From Lunularia cruciata (lineage: Eukaryota; Streptophyta; Marchantiopsida; Lunulariales; Lunulariaceae): DNA of 64,000 nucleotides. Under the pieces are notes generated by a model. The model was not told where the DNA came from. It did no database searches and worked only from the letters and a program-made list of their open reading frames with translations. This document shows positions 11,456 through 23,601 of this stretch, piece by piece (the stretch's first letter is position 1; the number at the start of each line of letters is the position of its first letter). Where the stretch lies: assembly GCA_948567375.1 (NCBI GenBank), contig OX419761.1, forward strand, positions 50,842,501 to 50,906,500, given 5' to 3'. A program made the translations under genes and the position numbers.

Positions 11456-12500
11456 GTGATGGATTATCTTTGCATTAGTGTTGTGGGTGGCACAATTGGT
11501 GCCAAGGAGAGAGACCATATTCTTCAACAAGCCATGCGGTTTAGATTGGAGGGAAAACACTTTCTTTGTGTATGGGAGGATGATGGAGTGCAAATAGTAT
11601 CACTTCCATCTCAAAGATCACAATTGGTACATCATGCTCATCAGGAGCTAGGACATTTTGGAGTAAAGCATACATATAGTTTGCTCAAGAGTCATTATTG
11701 TTAGCATGTTATGCAGACAAATGTACAATATTTTACTGCTAGATGTGTGGTTTGTGACCTAGTTAGAGCATCATTTAGTGCTCCTACACCACAATTACCC
11801 ATCACCTATCATAGGATTGGGTTACTATTGGAGTTTGGGCTTTGTTTGACCTCCACCATTGACTGTGAGACATCATCAATATGTTTTGGTTATGGTGGAG
11901 CACTTCTCCAAGTGATTGAGTTGGTGGCACTTCTTGATAAGTCCAATGAAGGGACAAATTATTCATTCCTAGATTGGGTTCATAGTCATTTTGCTGCACT
12001 AGTTGAAGTTTTGACTAATCAAGGTATAGAGTTCTTGGGAAAGTTTTAGTAGCAAAGCCTTGATTGATAATTCTACTGCCTCCTTAGTCACCTTGAGGCA
12101 AATGGCTTAGTAGAGAGAGTGGTTTAGATCATGAAGAAAGGATTGCATAAATATGGTTTGTAGAGAGGCAACCTAAGAGATTGGGATCTTTAATTACCTT
12201 GGTTGGCCATGGGCTATTGGTTTAGCCAACAAGCCTCCTTAGTAGTCTTCTCTCCTTTCTTTCTACTCTATGGACAAGATCCAAATACCTTTAGTCATTT
12301 GTCATGATGCTATTATAGTTTTGGACTTGGATGATCTAGACATATGGTTGAGTGCATGTTCTCAACAGGTAGAGATCTTTTGTAGAGTAATACCAATGGC
12401 CTTTGAGAATTTAGTGATTGCTCAACATAGGGATACCATATGCTATGCTACTATTCAAGGAGGAGGTTATAGACTATCAACTTCATTCATGTGACTATGT
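11456..12500 (+). pseudogene. Integrase of element 2
   Basis: Begins with the zinc-binding HHAHQELGHFGVKHTYSLLK (from about 11630), then CVVCDLVRASF, giving the HHCC pattern. The core is compressed and frameshifted: IEFLGKF near 12030 is the region after the second catalytic Asp, and ASLAVFSPFFLLYGQDP-like sequence lies near 12230-12280. The C-terminal part includes DAIIVLDLDDLDIWL and AFENLVIAQHRDT. Many stops; inactive. Confidence 0.7.
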
Positions 12501-12740
12501 ATATTTATTGCATACTACACCAATGACACTTGATGTTACTAGCAAGCTACAAAAGATTTTTCCTTCCATAGTCCTCATGTTGGAAGGACATGAGAGTGTT
12601 GTTTGGAAGGATCATGTGTGCAATTTTTCACCATGCTACCTCTTGAACAATGATGGCACTTGTATATGCAGGCTTGCAGTGTATATTATGTGGCTCTTTT
12701 GGTGGATTTGCTTTTATGTTGGTGTATAATGGTTGTTTGG
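12418..12740 (+). pseudogene. Integrase C-terminal region of element 2
   Basis: One frame of about 100 codons is open. It includes PMTLDVTSKLQKIFPSIVLM, LEGHESVVWKDHV and CNFSPCYLLNNDGT. I associate this type of sequence (QxAPxTLDV...LEGxDG...NCAPCHLPNxDG) with the tail of the integrase in this Ty3/gypsy lineage, from general familiarity. It marks the 3' end of the polyprotein. Confidence 0.5.
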
Positions 12741-12999
12741 GAGGATGGCATATGGCATGTTTGACTCCTCCCTTATGATGGTTCTGCAAAGATACTGGTT
12801 ATGTCCTAGATGTACTTGATCTATAGCTAGTTCACCCTTTATGTGGTATAGATTATAGACAAGCAACTTGATAATGCGGCTTGATGGGATTCAATTGCAC
12901 CTGGCCTCTTTATCTTTGCCCACCATAGAACATATCACATACTTAGATTAGATGGCTATTTAGAGTTAGAAGGACCTAACCGCTAGCTAGTGAGATGAT

Positions 13000-13660
13000 T
13001 GTGGCACTTTAGAGTTCATGTATGACTTATGTCTAAGTTGTGCTTCTATAGTGTATGTTATTTACAATGATATATATTGTGTAGTAATGTATATATGCAT
13101 AAAAACTATCACAATTTTTGTAGCGCCGAACTTGAAAACCAAACAAACCAGTTTGCTTCAAAGTTGGCGGTCATATGTATTTGGAAGCTACACATGGACT
13201 ATATGTTGGTTGGCTGGTCTAATTTCATGTTGGGGCTACTTATCACATGGTGTGACTCACTGTCACTTGCATTTTTTGCACGATTAGATGTGCCATTGGC
13301 ACCGTCGTTAGGGCTAGAGACCTAGATTGAGCAAGGGTTATACCTCAAAGTGTAGCTCTAGAGAGTTCATTTTCCTAATGTTGAGGCTTCAAGTTCTTGC
13401 TATGGTGGACAAAGACCGGTGAGCATCACCTGGAGTCTCTTAGCTAGAGTGGGTGTGGCTTAACTATAATCAATGTCCAATTGTTGGTAGATTATTGAGT
13501 GAAAGATCAAATATAGATCTGATTTGAGTGTGATTCAAGTGGAAGAATGAACTGATAATTGTGGCACTTTGGAGTTCATGAGTGAGTTATGTTTCTATAG
13601 CATATGATGTTGAAAATGATGTATGTTATGTAGCAATGCATATACGCACAACACCTTCTT
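13000..13660. repeat. Direct repeat pair, possible 3' LTR edge of element 2
   Basis: About 95 bp at 13002-13100 (starting tggcactttagagttcatg) recur with changes at 13562-13650 (tggcactttggagttcatg), 560 bp apart. They flank a segment beginning tgtagcgccgaacttg at 13120. The spacing and location just after the polyprotein suggest remains of the 3' LTR of element 2, perhaps with an internal duplication, but I could not fix LTR ends because the 5' LTR is outside the window. Confidence 0.4.
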
Positions 13661-13849
13661 TTATCTTTTTTTCCAATAATGAAATATCTATCAAGAGCAA
13701 CATTAAATACATCAAGAAGAGATTCACTACTATTTAGCTTTTACAATATGTCTGAAAAATCATTAATCAAACCTAAATAATTAAAAGAACTAGATGTACA
13801 TTCTAGTTGATTGTCTAAATCTAAGTCAATCCAAATCAATCAAACACAA

Positions 13850-15350
13850 AGTCATAAATTCTTTACTTGAAGACAATAAGATCTATCTATCATATCTTTA
13901 TGTTTGATTAAAAATTTTATACCATTGTAATAGTAAAAAAAGTTTAATATTCTTATCTTCACTTGCAAATTTTTTATATCCTTTGTCTTTTTTTCATTTT
14001 TCTTCAGTTTTGCAATTTTTTTTATCACTCTCACTATTCTTCTTTCATAATGAGAAGAAATGATAAGCATAGTTTGAGATATGGAAAATTTAAAGAATCA
14101 TTTTTAAATTAGCACAAGTGGCACTACACTTAAGTACTGAGAAAGTAAGAGCTTTCTAAAGCACAAATCCAATATAGTTGCAAAATAGATAAGAAGCTAT
14201 AGGTCTTGTTCAAAATATATACATTCAAATTTCAAATATTAATGTCCCAAGAATGTTATCTTCATTTTATTTTTTTTATTACCTCTTAGTCTTAATTTTG
14301 AAATGATTCTTTAGTTTCCAATTTTCATACTATGTTTCTCTTGGAGTTTCTCTAATCCATAATAGCCTTCCTTTCTCCATGATGATACTTTTACTTAAAC
14401 CATGTGACCTAAGAAGATAACCTTCTCTTTCTAGAACTTAAATTTGACTTCTTATAAGAACTTTTAATTACATAAGCATCAAAACACTCTATAATATAAG
14501 CATGGTGCTCTACTTTTTTCTTTAAGTAGATAAAAATATTATAGAAACACTAGAATATATTTATCATGCAATTTATTGAATATTTGATCCATGAACATTA
14601 TAAAGGCATTAGTGGAGCCAAAAGATCTATTCAAAGTATTCATACCTTGTCCAAGATGTTGGACATATCTTTTGATGGTATCAAGATTTACCAATATCTA
14701 CTACAACAATCAATCTTAGTGGATAATTTTTCTCTTTGCCAATTTTGATCAAAGAATCATTTACTGAAGTCAAGAGAAATGTATCTGTCTTAATTTTTTA
14801 TCCAATCCATGTAGTAAATATAAAATCAAAGACTCCTTTAGAAAAAAAAATATAGGTGCTCCTCAAGATGAAGCACTATTTAAAATAAAATCATTTCTTT
14901 AAGCTTAATTCAATATCTTCAAAAGTGTTTCTAATTCCTTTAGAAACAAGTGATATGTAAACTTATAAAGTGAGATAATTATAGAAAAATCTCTATTTTT
15001 TAATGCTCTCCTTGATCAGAAGTTATACTCTTAGGCAAGTCTTTTAAAACATATCTAAAAACAAAATTTAATAAAATTTCCTTGAACACCTTTGAATCTA
15101 ATGCCTTCATCTCTTTGTCATCAACTCTTATTATTGCATCTTAAATATAATTGTGCTTTCCTCTATAACATGCTCTATAATAGCTACACTTATATATTTT
15201 TCTTTCATATAAAGTGCTATGACTAGTTACATCTCTACCAAAGATGCAAAAAATCTCAAATGTAATACTTTGCCAAGTGTGTGTGGTCATTTGAATATTA
15301 TCTTGCCCAATCAAATATAATCCAAAATGATCCAATATTAGAGGACTAAG
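13850..15350 (-). pseudogene. Decayed Ty3/gypsy reverse transcriptase (minus strand)
   Basis: Read on the minus strand, 14740-14390 gives FGSTNAFIMFMDQIFNKLHD, YILVFL and, after a gap where the Asp-Asp motif should be, KFKF and KEKVIFLGHMV. These correspond to the FGLTNAP, catalytic and thumb blocks of a Ty3/gypsy RT. Upstream on that strand (about 15100-14760) KDLPKSITSD and a decayed GAPILF-type block precede it in the right order. The region is AT-rich and the catalytic Asp pair is gone, so this is an ancient copy. Outer limits are approximate. Confidence 0.55.
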
Positions 15351-17820
15351 ATGAAACTAAGAATTTCATTGACTCAATATTCTTGTCCAATATTGAGAAG
15401 TATAAGATTAAGAGTCTATAAGGCAAGTCCTTTCCTTCAATCAACCATAATAAGAAACTTTCCATCATTATCTAAAAAAATGTATCTTTCTTTTGCGAAT
15501 TAAATTGATATGAAATATGATAACTACCAAAATATCAAACTACTAATTCCAAATCATATGATAAAAATGAAATAAATTTGTGGATGTTGAAACCTCAATC
15601 TTGCTAAAACTAGTGCTACTTCTACTAGGCTACTCCACTAGTTTTGTTGGGCATTGATATTTTGTTAAATTATTGGCTTTTCCAAGTATTTATACATTCT
15701 AAAAAATCTACAATGCAATGTCCAAGTTCTTGATAATAAAAGTATCATTTATTTTAGCTTAGTTATTCCTTATTAAAAAAGGTAAAAAATTTATGTTAGA
15801 TCTCATAATCTTTATAAGAAACACCTACTCCTCTTGTGCACCAAGAAGCTTTCCTGACTTCTTTAGATTGTGGACTCACATGTGTTAATGAGATAAAAAG
15901 TTCAAATCTTACAATGTACCACTTTTTTGATTCTTTGATAATTATTTCTATCTTTGTACTTGGAGATGTTACAAGGCATAGTAGTCATAATAAAGGTGGT
16001 ATAAGCTTGTTTCTTGCCTAAAATAACAACAAAGTTACTCAATCTCCAAGAATTTTCTTCCATACTCTACAATCTATGAATGATCCAAGGATCTTATTAG
16101 CCTACATATCCTTAGGAATTTTCTTAGGTACCTTTTAAAATTTCCTTTATGAAACTTATAACATACTTTCTAGAGTATTATTTGGAAATTTGTAGTATTT
16201 TAAATGATAAATAATACTATTTTATTATTTTTAATTTAATATTTTCATATGGCATCTCGTATGAAAACCATTTTGTGCTTCATATATCTCTCTTTGGAAA
16301 TTATGAGCCTTGTTTTCTATCATTTATGTATATGCATCTACTACTACTTTTCTTGCAAATAGAAGATGATAATAAGGAGTTTGAAATAGAGAATAAATAA
16401 TTAAATATAGTCATTATTATCAAATGATTGAGTACTTAGTCCAAAGGAAAGCATAATTATCATAAGAAGCCATAAGCAACCTCTAGCTCATTTAGCTAAT
16501 ATATCATCAATAGTTGTAGAATTTTAATGCTTGAAAAACAAGAAAATTATAACTAGAGTGATTTATAACCATCTTTTATTAATCATAACTAAGGTTAGAA
16601 TTCTAAAACTACTTCTAATTGAGTAAATTGACCTAAAGGAAAGACTTGTTGCTGGAGTCTTTGACTAGTCAATTAATTGGTGAATTCTTATAAGCAGAGA
16701 GTTAAACATATCAAATAGATTGTAAAGTCTTTGAAGTAAAACCTCAAAAAAGATATTACTTGTATTTGTCTTCCAAGCCACCTCACCCAATCATATAAAT
16801 TATGCTAGTGAAGGATGATGGTTAGTATTTACGGTTACACTTCAATATATAAAGGAAGAGATTGACTCTTGTAGGCATTTTACCTTAAAATTTGGAGTCT
16901 ACTTGCTTACACCCAAGTTATGCACCCCAAATCTAAGCAAAATAAGCAATCATATCTTGTGATAAACTCCTAAAGGAACTAAGGTAAGGATGAATCTCTA
17001 TATCATGAAGATAATTCTTATCTTAGAGAACATATAAATATATAAATCTCACAAATATAAGACCTCATAAATCTATATAATGGATGGTTATTATGAATTA
17101 TAATTACATTTTTATGGGTAAAGAAAGGAGAATGATTCTTAGAGGCATTTCTCTATCATGGCTCATTTTATATTTTTGTCTCAACTTTCCCATTTCTTGT
17201 AGTTTAATAGTGTTTTAGAAAATTTATTAATTACTAAGATAAGACTAAGTAGGAAGAAACAATAAGTTCATGTCTTGTCCTTTAAGAAGTCTGAATTTGG
17301 GTTGATTAATCTCTTGGCAAATACAAGTTTCCATAATGAAAACCAGAATTCTCTTACCAATACCATAAAACATAAGTATCATATTGGATCCTATGTGCTA
17401 AATGAACTTCATGACGGGCCTACAATACAAGCTAGCTCATGATGATGTCAAAATTTTGTAGGACTCCTTCCTACAAGCTGAAAAATGATGACATTCAATC
17501 AAAACAAGTTCATGGGATTCTGCCGTTAAACTTGTGACTTTTGATGTATTGCCTTTTAAAGAACCATTTGTAATTGTGTCACACAAAGGATTCATGCATG
17601 TGAAATTCAACCACAACCCTTTGCTAACCATTGTGATGGTTGAGGAATGATTGGGCGGGTGGATCTATAAAAAGGTGACCCCACTCCACAAGAAGTTTCT
17701 TTTCACTTTTGCAATTTTCTATTCTTCTTGCTCAAACCTCTATCCAAAATTCAATGCAAACTTGAATGCAGGAGTGTCAAGGGTAACATAAGAGACACTA
17801 GTTTTTGAAAACTACAAGAT
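15351..17820. other. AT-rich region with no recognisable gene
   Basis: Strongly AT-rich, stop-dense sequence in all frames. The left end may continue the minus-strand retroelement relic. No domain, RNA gene or repeat boundary could be supported. Confidence 0.4.
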
Positions 17821-19110
17821 GGCAAACCAAGCAATGGTAGTTAGGACAAAAGTCAAAGAATGCATATTGGACGAGATTGTTTGCAAACCTCTTGAACTAT
17901 TGGAATGGGGATTTCATTGTAGAACTGAGTACTTGAAAAGTAGAAATCTAGACTTTCTTGTTGTGGGACTAGAGTTTTATAGACATGTTGTTGCTTGAAG
18001 AAATCCAAAAAAACTTGTACACAATAGGAAAGTTGATAAGAGCTAGCCTTGTTACATGGACAAAGACCTCATTACTAGCAATGAGTCTTAGCGGAAAAGC
18101 ACACAACATTCAAACAAATCTACATTGATACTCCTCATATTAGACCGAGTAAGAACATGAAGTCTAAGATAGGCAATGTGTTTGTTGTGAGGAAGTCCAC
18201 TTATGGGTATAAGATAGAATGTACAAAGAACTCTATCCAACTAGTCATGATGGAATCAATCATGAAATTGTTCCAATCAAAACAAACCTTGTATGTAAAG
18301 GTCAACCAAGCATTCTTCTAGCTCTTGCATGAAAGAAAACCTATGAGTTGGGGCAGAGGTTTTGCTAATGAGTAAATAAATTTTTGGAAGACATGGAACA
18401 AGGAGCAGCCACCATCATAGAGCCTTTCATTGTACACTTCTACATTAGAATGGGCTTTTGGACAAAAGAAGAGAAGGATAAGTTGCCTGAGAAGTTCCAA
18501 AAGGAGGCATTGGTGTTACAATAACAACACAAAATCATCCTTTGATGCCTACAAATGGAGGTCAATGCAATGTAGAGCAAAGCCGTGGAACAATAAGCCC
18601 AACAAAAGAATAGATTAAGGTACAAGATGAAGAGGTAGTGACCATCAAAATAGACCTGGAGGCCACTAACACAAAAGCAAGTTTGAGACAAGAACTTAAA
18701 AGAGCTTATAGATCTTTGTATCCAAGAACTTACAACAAGCCTAAGATGATCACATGATAAGGAAGAGGAAATTAAAATGAAGGTACAAGAGGACCTAAAT
18801 TCAAAACTTCAACAATAGTGCAAGAATTTATTGAAAAAGCATGCAGGGCTTCTCATGACCACATGGCATATGGCAACTCAACTCCTTGGCTAATTGGAAC
18901 AAATGGCCAATGACACAACAAATCAAACAAAGATCAAAGACTCTGGAATGTAGATTAAGGCTCTTGAGAGGAAGGTCTATCAAAATGATCAATTACCAGC
19001 CTTGTCCTTCAAAATGAAAAGCCCCACAAAATTCAAGTTCAAAGAGGCATAAACAAGTATGCTAACAAGGTTGCCGGTACAAAAAAGAGCTTGTAGAACT
19101 CATTCAAATC
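17821..19110 (+). pseudogene. Unrecognised decayed reading frame with helical C-terminal half
   Basis: An ATG at 17821 opens a frame of 59 codons, beginning MANQAMVVRTKVKECILDEI and containing LDFLVVGLEFYRHVVA. After frame changes, the sense continues with IYIDTPHIRPSKNMKSKIGN, VFVVRKSTYGYKIECTKNSI, FLEDMEQGAATIIEPFIVHF and EEKDKLPEKFQKEALVLQ, then charged, coiled-coil-like sequence such as LKELIDLCIQELT and KIKDSGM with IKALERKVYQND. Several stops fall after Gln-rich codons and look like CAA or CAG to TAA or TAG changes. I do not recognise the family. It could be an element-borne gene or a captured host gene. The strand is inferred from the coherence of the pieces. Confidence 0.4.
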
Positions 19111-22100
19111 TATAAGTAGTTTGTCACTCTTATAGATTTGATTTTATAGATTAACACAATTTCTTCAAACTGTCTTGCAACCAAGTAACAACCCCCGACA
19201 ATGTCTTAGGAACAAAGCCACAACAGATGTTATAAGTAATTCATTTGTAATCATTCTTGTCTTGTAGTCACTTTCCTCTTGTAGTCTATTCATACCCCTT
19301 TCATCATACCTCTCTAATTTTTTATATCTTTTAATTGTAGTAAAGATAATTTGTACTTATAAATAGTTTGTAGACCATAGTGTAAATACAAAATCCAAGT
19401 GGAAGACACAAGAAGAACCCTATACAAACCTTGTACATACAAAAAAAATGAATAATCCACTAAGTTTGTAGTAGCATATCAAACGTGCCTACTTGGAGAT
19501 TAGATTAGGACAAGAGTAAGAAAAGATTAGTGAGGCTTTACTAAGATTTAGCAGCTAAGTAGGAAATGTATATAGAGCTTAGACTTGATGTTTATTATGT
19601 TCATTTGATGCATATTTCTATTGCAATAAATGAGGTTATACCATCAAGACTATCAAGTTGGTGTATGTGTATGTGTCTACTCTTTATGAATGTTTGCATA
19701 CTTAGTCATTTAGTTGTGAGGAATCTTGGCATAGACGAATAACCATTAGAGTGAAAGAATCATTTGTGTGAAACTAGAGAGTGGACCTTTAGGTGCTCTA
19801 CATAGGCCCAAAATAATATCATAATGGAATTTTATAAGCCTATGTATTGTTAAGTACCACAAATTGGGAAAGTAAGTAGTATGAATCATTCTAACCTCTT
19901 GTAATCTAGTCATTCTAGGAAGAATAGAACAATATGCTTCAGTCATAAATGATAGAGAGATAGGACCCTTGGGAGATCTTACTCCAATGTAGTTTGAGCA
20001 TTCTTCCCTTCTATTTGTGGGGCACTTTGAGATTTGACTATCTTGTGCAACCCCACATTTGTAATAGTGGTGCAAAGTGTAGATCAGAGAATAGTCATGA
20101 TAATAGTATGTTTGAATTTGGTTGGGCTTATGGGAAGGTAAGGAATGTCCAAGGTGAAGTGAAATTTGTATCACATGATCCATCACCTTCAAGAGTTCCC
20201 TAGACTACAATTACACTAAGAGTGATTAGTAATCATTTACATTTTTGTAGTACGCCAATAGGGAATACTACACTCTTTTGGGAATGACTTTGGCCTATAG
20301 GTTAAATACTAAAGAATAGATGGTTGTCTTTGTGACACTTTTACCTCATTTTTAGTCATATCCAACTCGTATTCTCATGGGATCACCTGGTTCTTATTGC
20401 AATATTACAACTTTGAATGACATCATGTTGTTCCATTCACCTTTGGAGTTCATGTGGAGGTATGATCATATGCAACTAAGTTATATCATTAACACCTTAT
20501 GATAAATTCTTAGAGAGATTAAGGTAGAGATTACTAATATTATACACATCTGGAAGTAAATTTTAGAATAGGCTTTACTTTGAGTTATTAAAATATATAA
20601 TTATTAGTATTAAATATACATAATTTCATATAAATTGTAAACTGAACTCTCTTGTTATATTATAGAATCATTTATCCAAATGATATGTTGTTCTCAAAGT
20701 GCACTTACTATGCTTATTAAAGATAGGATCATTTCAAATTCTAAGTTTCAACACTAGGATTCAATCTTAACACAAATAGATATAAATCCTTCAGTATGAC
20801 TGTGGTTGCAACTGCATTCTTCCTATGCAATATATATGTGGATGTTTGGAAACTCACTCAATAATTAAGTTTAAGTCTTTGCTATTTGATATAAGCTATT
20901 ATGACTTCTAGTGACTTGGAAGCTTGTAGTTTTTATGACCTTGTTGGAGCATCTAAACAAGGAAACCCATTATATACACTCAATTTCACCAAAAAATTAA
21001 GTACATATATAAAATAAAACGTAAGATTCTGAAAAAATAATTTATATTCTGAAAATCTACTCCTTTATCTTTGTAATGAGCTAGTATTTTCCATAAATAT
21101 ATAAAAACAAGTAATTTAGAGTTCATCTTATTAGACTAAATAATGAATGGTATATATATCTCATGCACTATATTATATATATGATATGGTTTATCTCTTT
21201 TTATACACTATATTGAATATAGCATAACTATATTATATATATAGCATATACACGATATTATATACAACATAACTATCATTACATTGTTAAATGTGTATGA
21301 GTAAGGAAACATGAAGCAAATGCTAGTTATTAATTATATTAACCATTATGCTTTAATTTCCAATTGCATTATAAAGAATTGTGTTTTTATGCTAGGATTA
21401 TGTGATTAAAGGTCAAATCTAAAAGAAATTTCTGAAGAGTAAATATTAATATATTGTTATGTTTTTAAGATTAGTATTATATCCTTGCATATAAACCTGA
21501 TTTAAAATATCTTTATGTGTGCAAGAATATTTTCATCAAGAATTATATGAAATGATTAACAACTATATGAGTATGCATTATGATTGAAAAAATAGTTATT
21601 GATTCCAAAATTATTTACGTTCATTAGATAAGATGCAAGATTTAAAGGTAACTCAAAGGAAAAATAATATGAATTTGAGTCCAATATATTTCATATTTAT
21701 AGTCCAATAATTAAAATTTTAAGACTTCATATACATATTTAATAGAGTTATGATTAGAAAATTTACAAGAAGTGATACGAGTACTTAACTACATCTAATC
21801 TTGATATTATACATTTAATCTTAATGCAAATAGATTACATAACCTAATATTAGACGTTGACTATCTAGATTAGACTAAGTTACGTATGTGCTACGTATCA
21901 ACACTTAGGAAATTTAGAAAGCTTAGATATCCCTTCTTGCTAGTCAAAATATCGAAAATAGTTTACTCAATAACTGGCTTTGTTTTCTTGGAAGGTAAAC
22001 AAGTAACAACATTTGTCCATGTATTTTAGATGCCTACTTTAATTTTCGAATATAATTGCTACAAGGATATAGCTAATATGCAATTAGCCCGGTGATGTTT

Positions 22101-22290
22101 ATAAATTTATTCTTTTGAAAAAATTTCTATTTCATGATTAAAAAAATTACAAAAGACACTTTAAATCTCACCAATCGAGATAAAGACGTACGATAAATAT
22201 CAAAATAATATCATCCAAAGTTAAGATCAGTTTCATTTGGAAGATAATCTCACACAAGCTTCGACTTCAAATGTAGCTTTCAAAGGTAAT
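19111..22290. other. AT-rich region, nothing recognised
   Basis: Stop-dense and AT-rich. It includes runs of TATA-type simple sequence around 21150-21270. A 148-codon minus-strand frame at 19746-20192 shows no domain and is discussed as rejected. No RNA gene seen. Confidence 0.4.
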
Positions 22291-22295
22291 ATCTC

Positions 22296-22740
22296 ATGAA
22301 AACGCCATCCACAAACACAATTTGTACACAAAAACTGGATTTTGATCGGTTTAAGGATCTTCTTTCGTCGAAGTTCCATAAGATGTTCATCTCAACGCGG
22401 TTGTTCACTGCAACTACAAGAGCCGCTACGGTTCCTCTTGATTCAGGAGCTAGTAGTGAGCTTATAATCAATACATTTCACTCCAGCGTTTCCACCAGAG
22501 TTGAAACCACCAAGTTCGGGGAGAAGGGTCCTGATATTCACAATGTTGCAATGTTGCATTTCAGTTGCGGAATGGTGAAAGAAAGGAAACCAAGAACGTT
22601 CTCTACGTGCCCTGGTTGACAAAAAGCTTGCAGTCTCAAACTAACATGCTTTTGAAAATTGTCAAGGAGGGTTCCTGTGCGCTGATCGTGTCTCTCGTTC
22701 CCCTTCTATTCAGCCGTGATTTAACAACAGAAGCTTCGTT
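22296..22740 (+). pseudogene. Ty1/copia-like protease remnant
   Basis: The frame at 22296-22619 contains PLDSGASSELI, matching the LDSGAS active site of Ty1/copia proteases, about 20 residues after a basic stretch. After a frame change near 22560 it continues LRNGERKETKNVLYVPWLTK, which matches the conserved end of that domain (NVLYVPxLxxNLLS). The order and spacing fit a copia protease cut free of its RT and integrase. The upstream 22296-22420 part is unassigned. Base composition is less AT-rich than the flanking DNA to the left. Confidence 0.55.
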
Positions 22741-22820
22741 TAACTCCATGCAGTCGTGAAGCAGAAAAGATGAAGAGCGTTTCTATCCCCGAGTGCAATG
22801 CTTGCCGACAACAAAACAAA

Positions 22821-22892
22821 CGTAGGGAATAAAGAATGAGAAAAGGGCGACCGCGTAGAGAACACGAAGGATGGGAAGACCCCATCAAGGGA
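22821..22892 (-). repeat. Dispersed repeat, copy 1
   Basis: On the minus strand it reads CTTGATGGGGTCTTCCCATC, then CTTC, about ten variable bases, and CTACGCGGTCGCC. The same core is at 48887-48930 and, more diverged, at 38210-38255 on the plus strand. Confidence 0.6.
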
Positions 22893-23388
22893 ATAAAGAA
22901 TGGCACCACCTCCACTGCTACTTACCTGTTGGAATGTAACTCTTTTTGAGCAAGTATTATCTCCCTGCAATCATAAAGCAGGAAAAACGAAAGAAGTTCT
23001 TACCGGCTTCGGTTTTGTGCTTTCCTCGAGGACGAGTTAACTACGAACTGAAGAATAACATTCAAAGTGATCGCGAGTAAACGTTTTCCACTTCTTCTGC
23101 AAGTCCTCATGCGGGTGGAGTTTTGTCCATTCTCTTGTTGAAGATCACCAATGGACCGAGAAGCGTGGTGGAATAAAGTTACCAGAAACTAATGGAACAA
23201 ATACTCTTTTCTCATCTTGAAGTCGTGCTTTGACTTGTTCCAGGAACTTCTCTGCCGCCTCGACTTCCTTATCAGTTGGAACTGGCATCTTCTTACGTTC
23301 CGGCAGAAATGTGTGGAAAGTCACCGTGACCTCCCGATGATCTTAAGATCTGTAATCCTCATTTGCTTAGAGACTCTTTCTCCATTGA

Positions 23389-23601
23389 TCAAGTCGCAAT
23401 ATAGTGGTCAAGAACCTCGAAGAAGAGATCAAAATCCTTAGCCTCCAAAGCATCCTTCACTCCCTTGGTGTGTCCGAATGCGTCCCCGAAACAAGGATTG
23501 TTCGTGCAAGTTCTCAATAATGCTTGTGCGTCCTCCTCAGTAGGCCGTCGCTTCAGTTCGTCGAGATCCTCGTCTTTCGATTTCCGCTTCGGCCCTCCCA
23601 T
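23389..23601 (-). CDS. Hypothetical small protein, unrecognised
   Basis: Seventy codons from an ATG at 23601, beginning MGGPKRKSKDEDLDELKRRP and ending VLDHYIAT. The composition is that of a soluble, highly charged protein with a Lys/Arg-rich start. After the stop, the minus strand continues in shifted frames with LINGERVSKQMRITDLKI, VTFHTFLPERKKMPVPTDKE and EAAEKFLEQVKARLQDEK (to about 23170), so the original protein was probably 150 residues or more and is now frameshifted, or is interrupted by an unrecognised intron. No domain is recognised. It lies in the GC-richer patch upstream of the pTAC2 gene. A pseudogene is as likely as a gene. Confidence 0.4.
   Translation of the reverse strand: MGGPKRKSKDEDLDELKRRPTEEDAQALLRTCTNNPCFGDAFGHTKGVKDALEAKDFDLFFEVLDHYIAT

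Larger units (their letters stand above)
8034..12740 (+). mobile_element. Ty3/gypsy element 2, right part (linker to integrase C-terminus)
   Basis: Continuation of the element cut at 1705. The protease-RT linker resumes at about 8078; RT, RNase H, integrase and a C-terminal region follow in order to about 12740. It belongs to a lineage without a visible chromodomain, distinct from elements 1 and 3. The 8140-10000 stretch is a poorly conserved, stop-rich spacer in which I recognise nothing definite. Confidence 0.75.

Noticed and set aside
14566-14748. Plus-strand 60-codon frame starting MQFIEYLIHEHYKGI
   Set aside because: The minus strand of the same segment reads as a Ty3/gypsy RT block (FGSTNAFIMFMDQIF), which explains the sequence better.
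19746-20192. 148-codon open frame on the minus strand
   Set aside because: The longest frame in its AT-rich neighbourhood, but it has no domain, an irregular composition rich in His and Tyr, and no support from spacing or motifs. Chance is the likelier explanation.
21150-21270. TATATATA-rich stretch as an origin or promoter
   Set aside because: Simple AT-rich sequence with no neighbouring gene; nothing supports a function.
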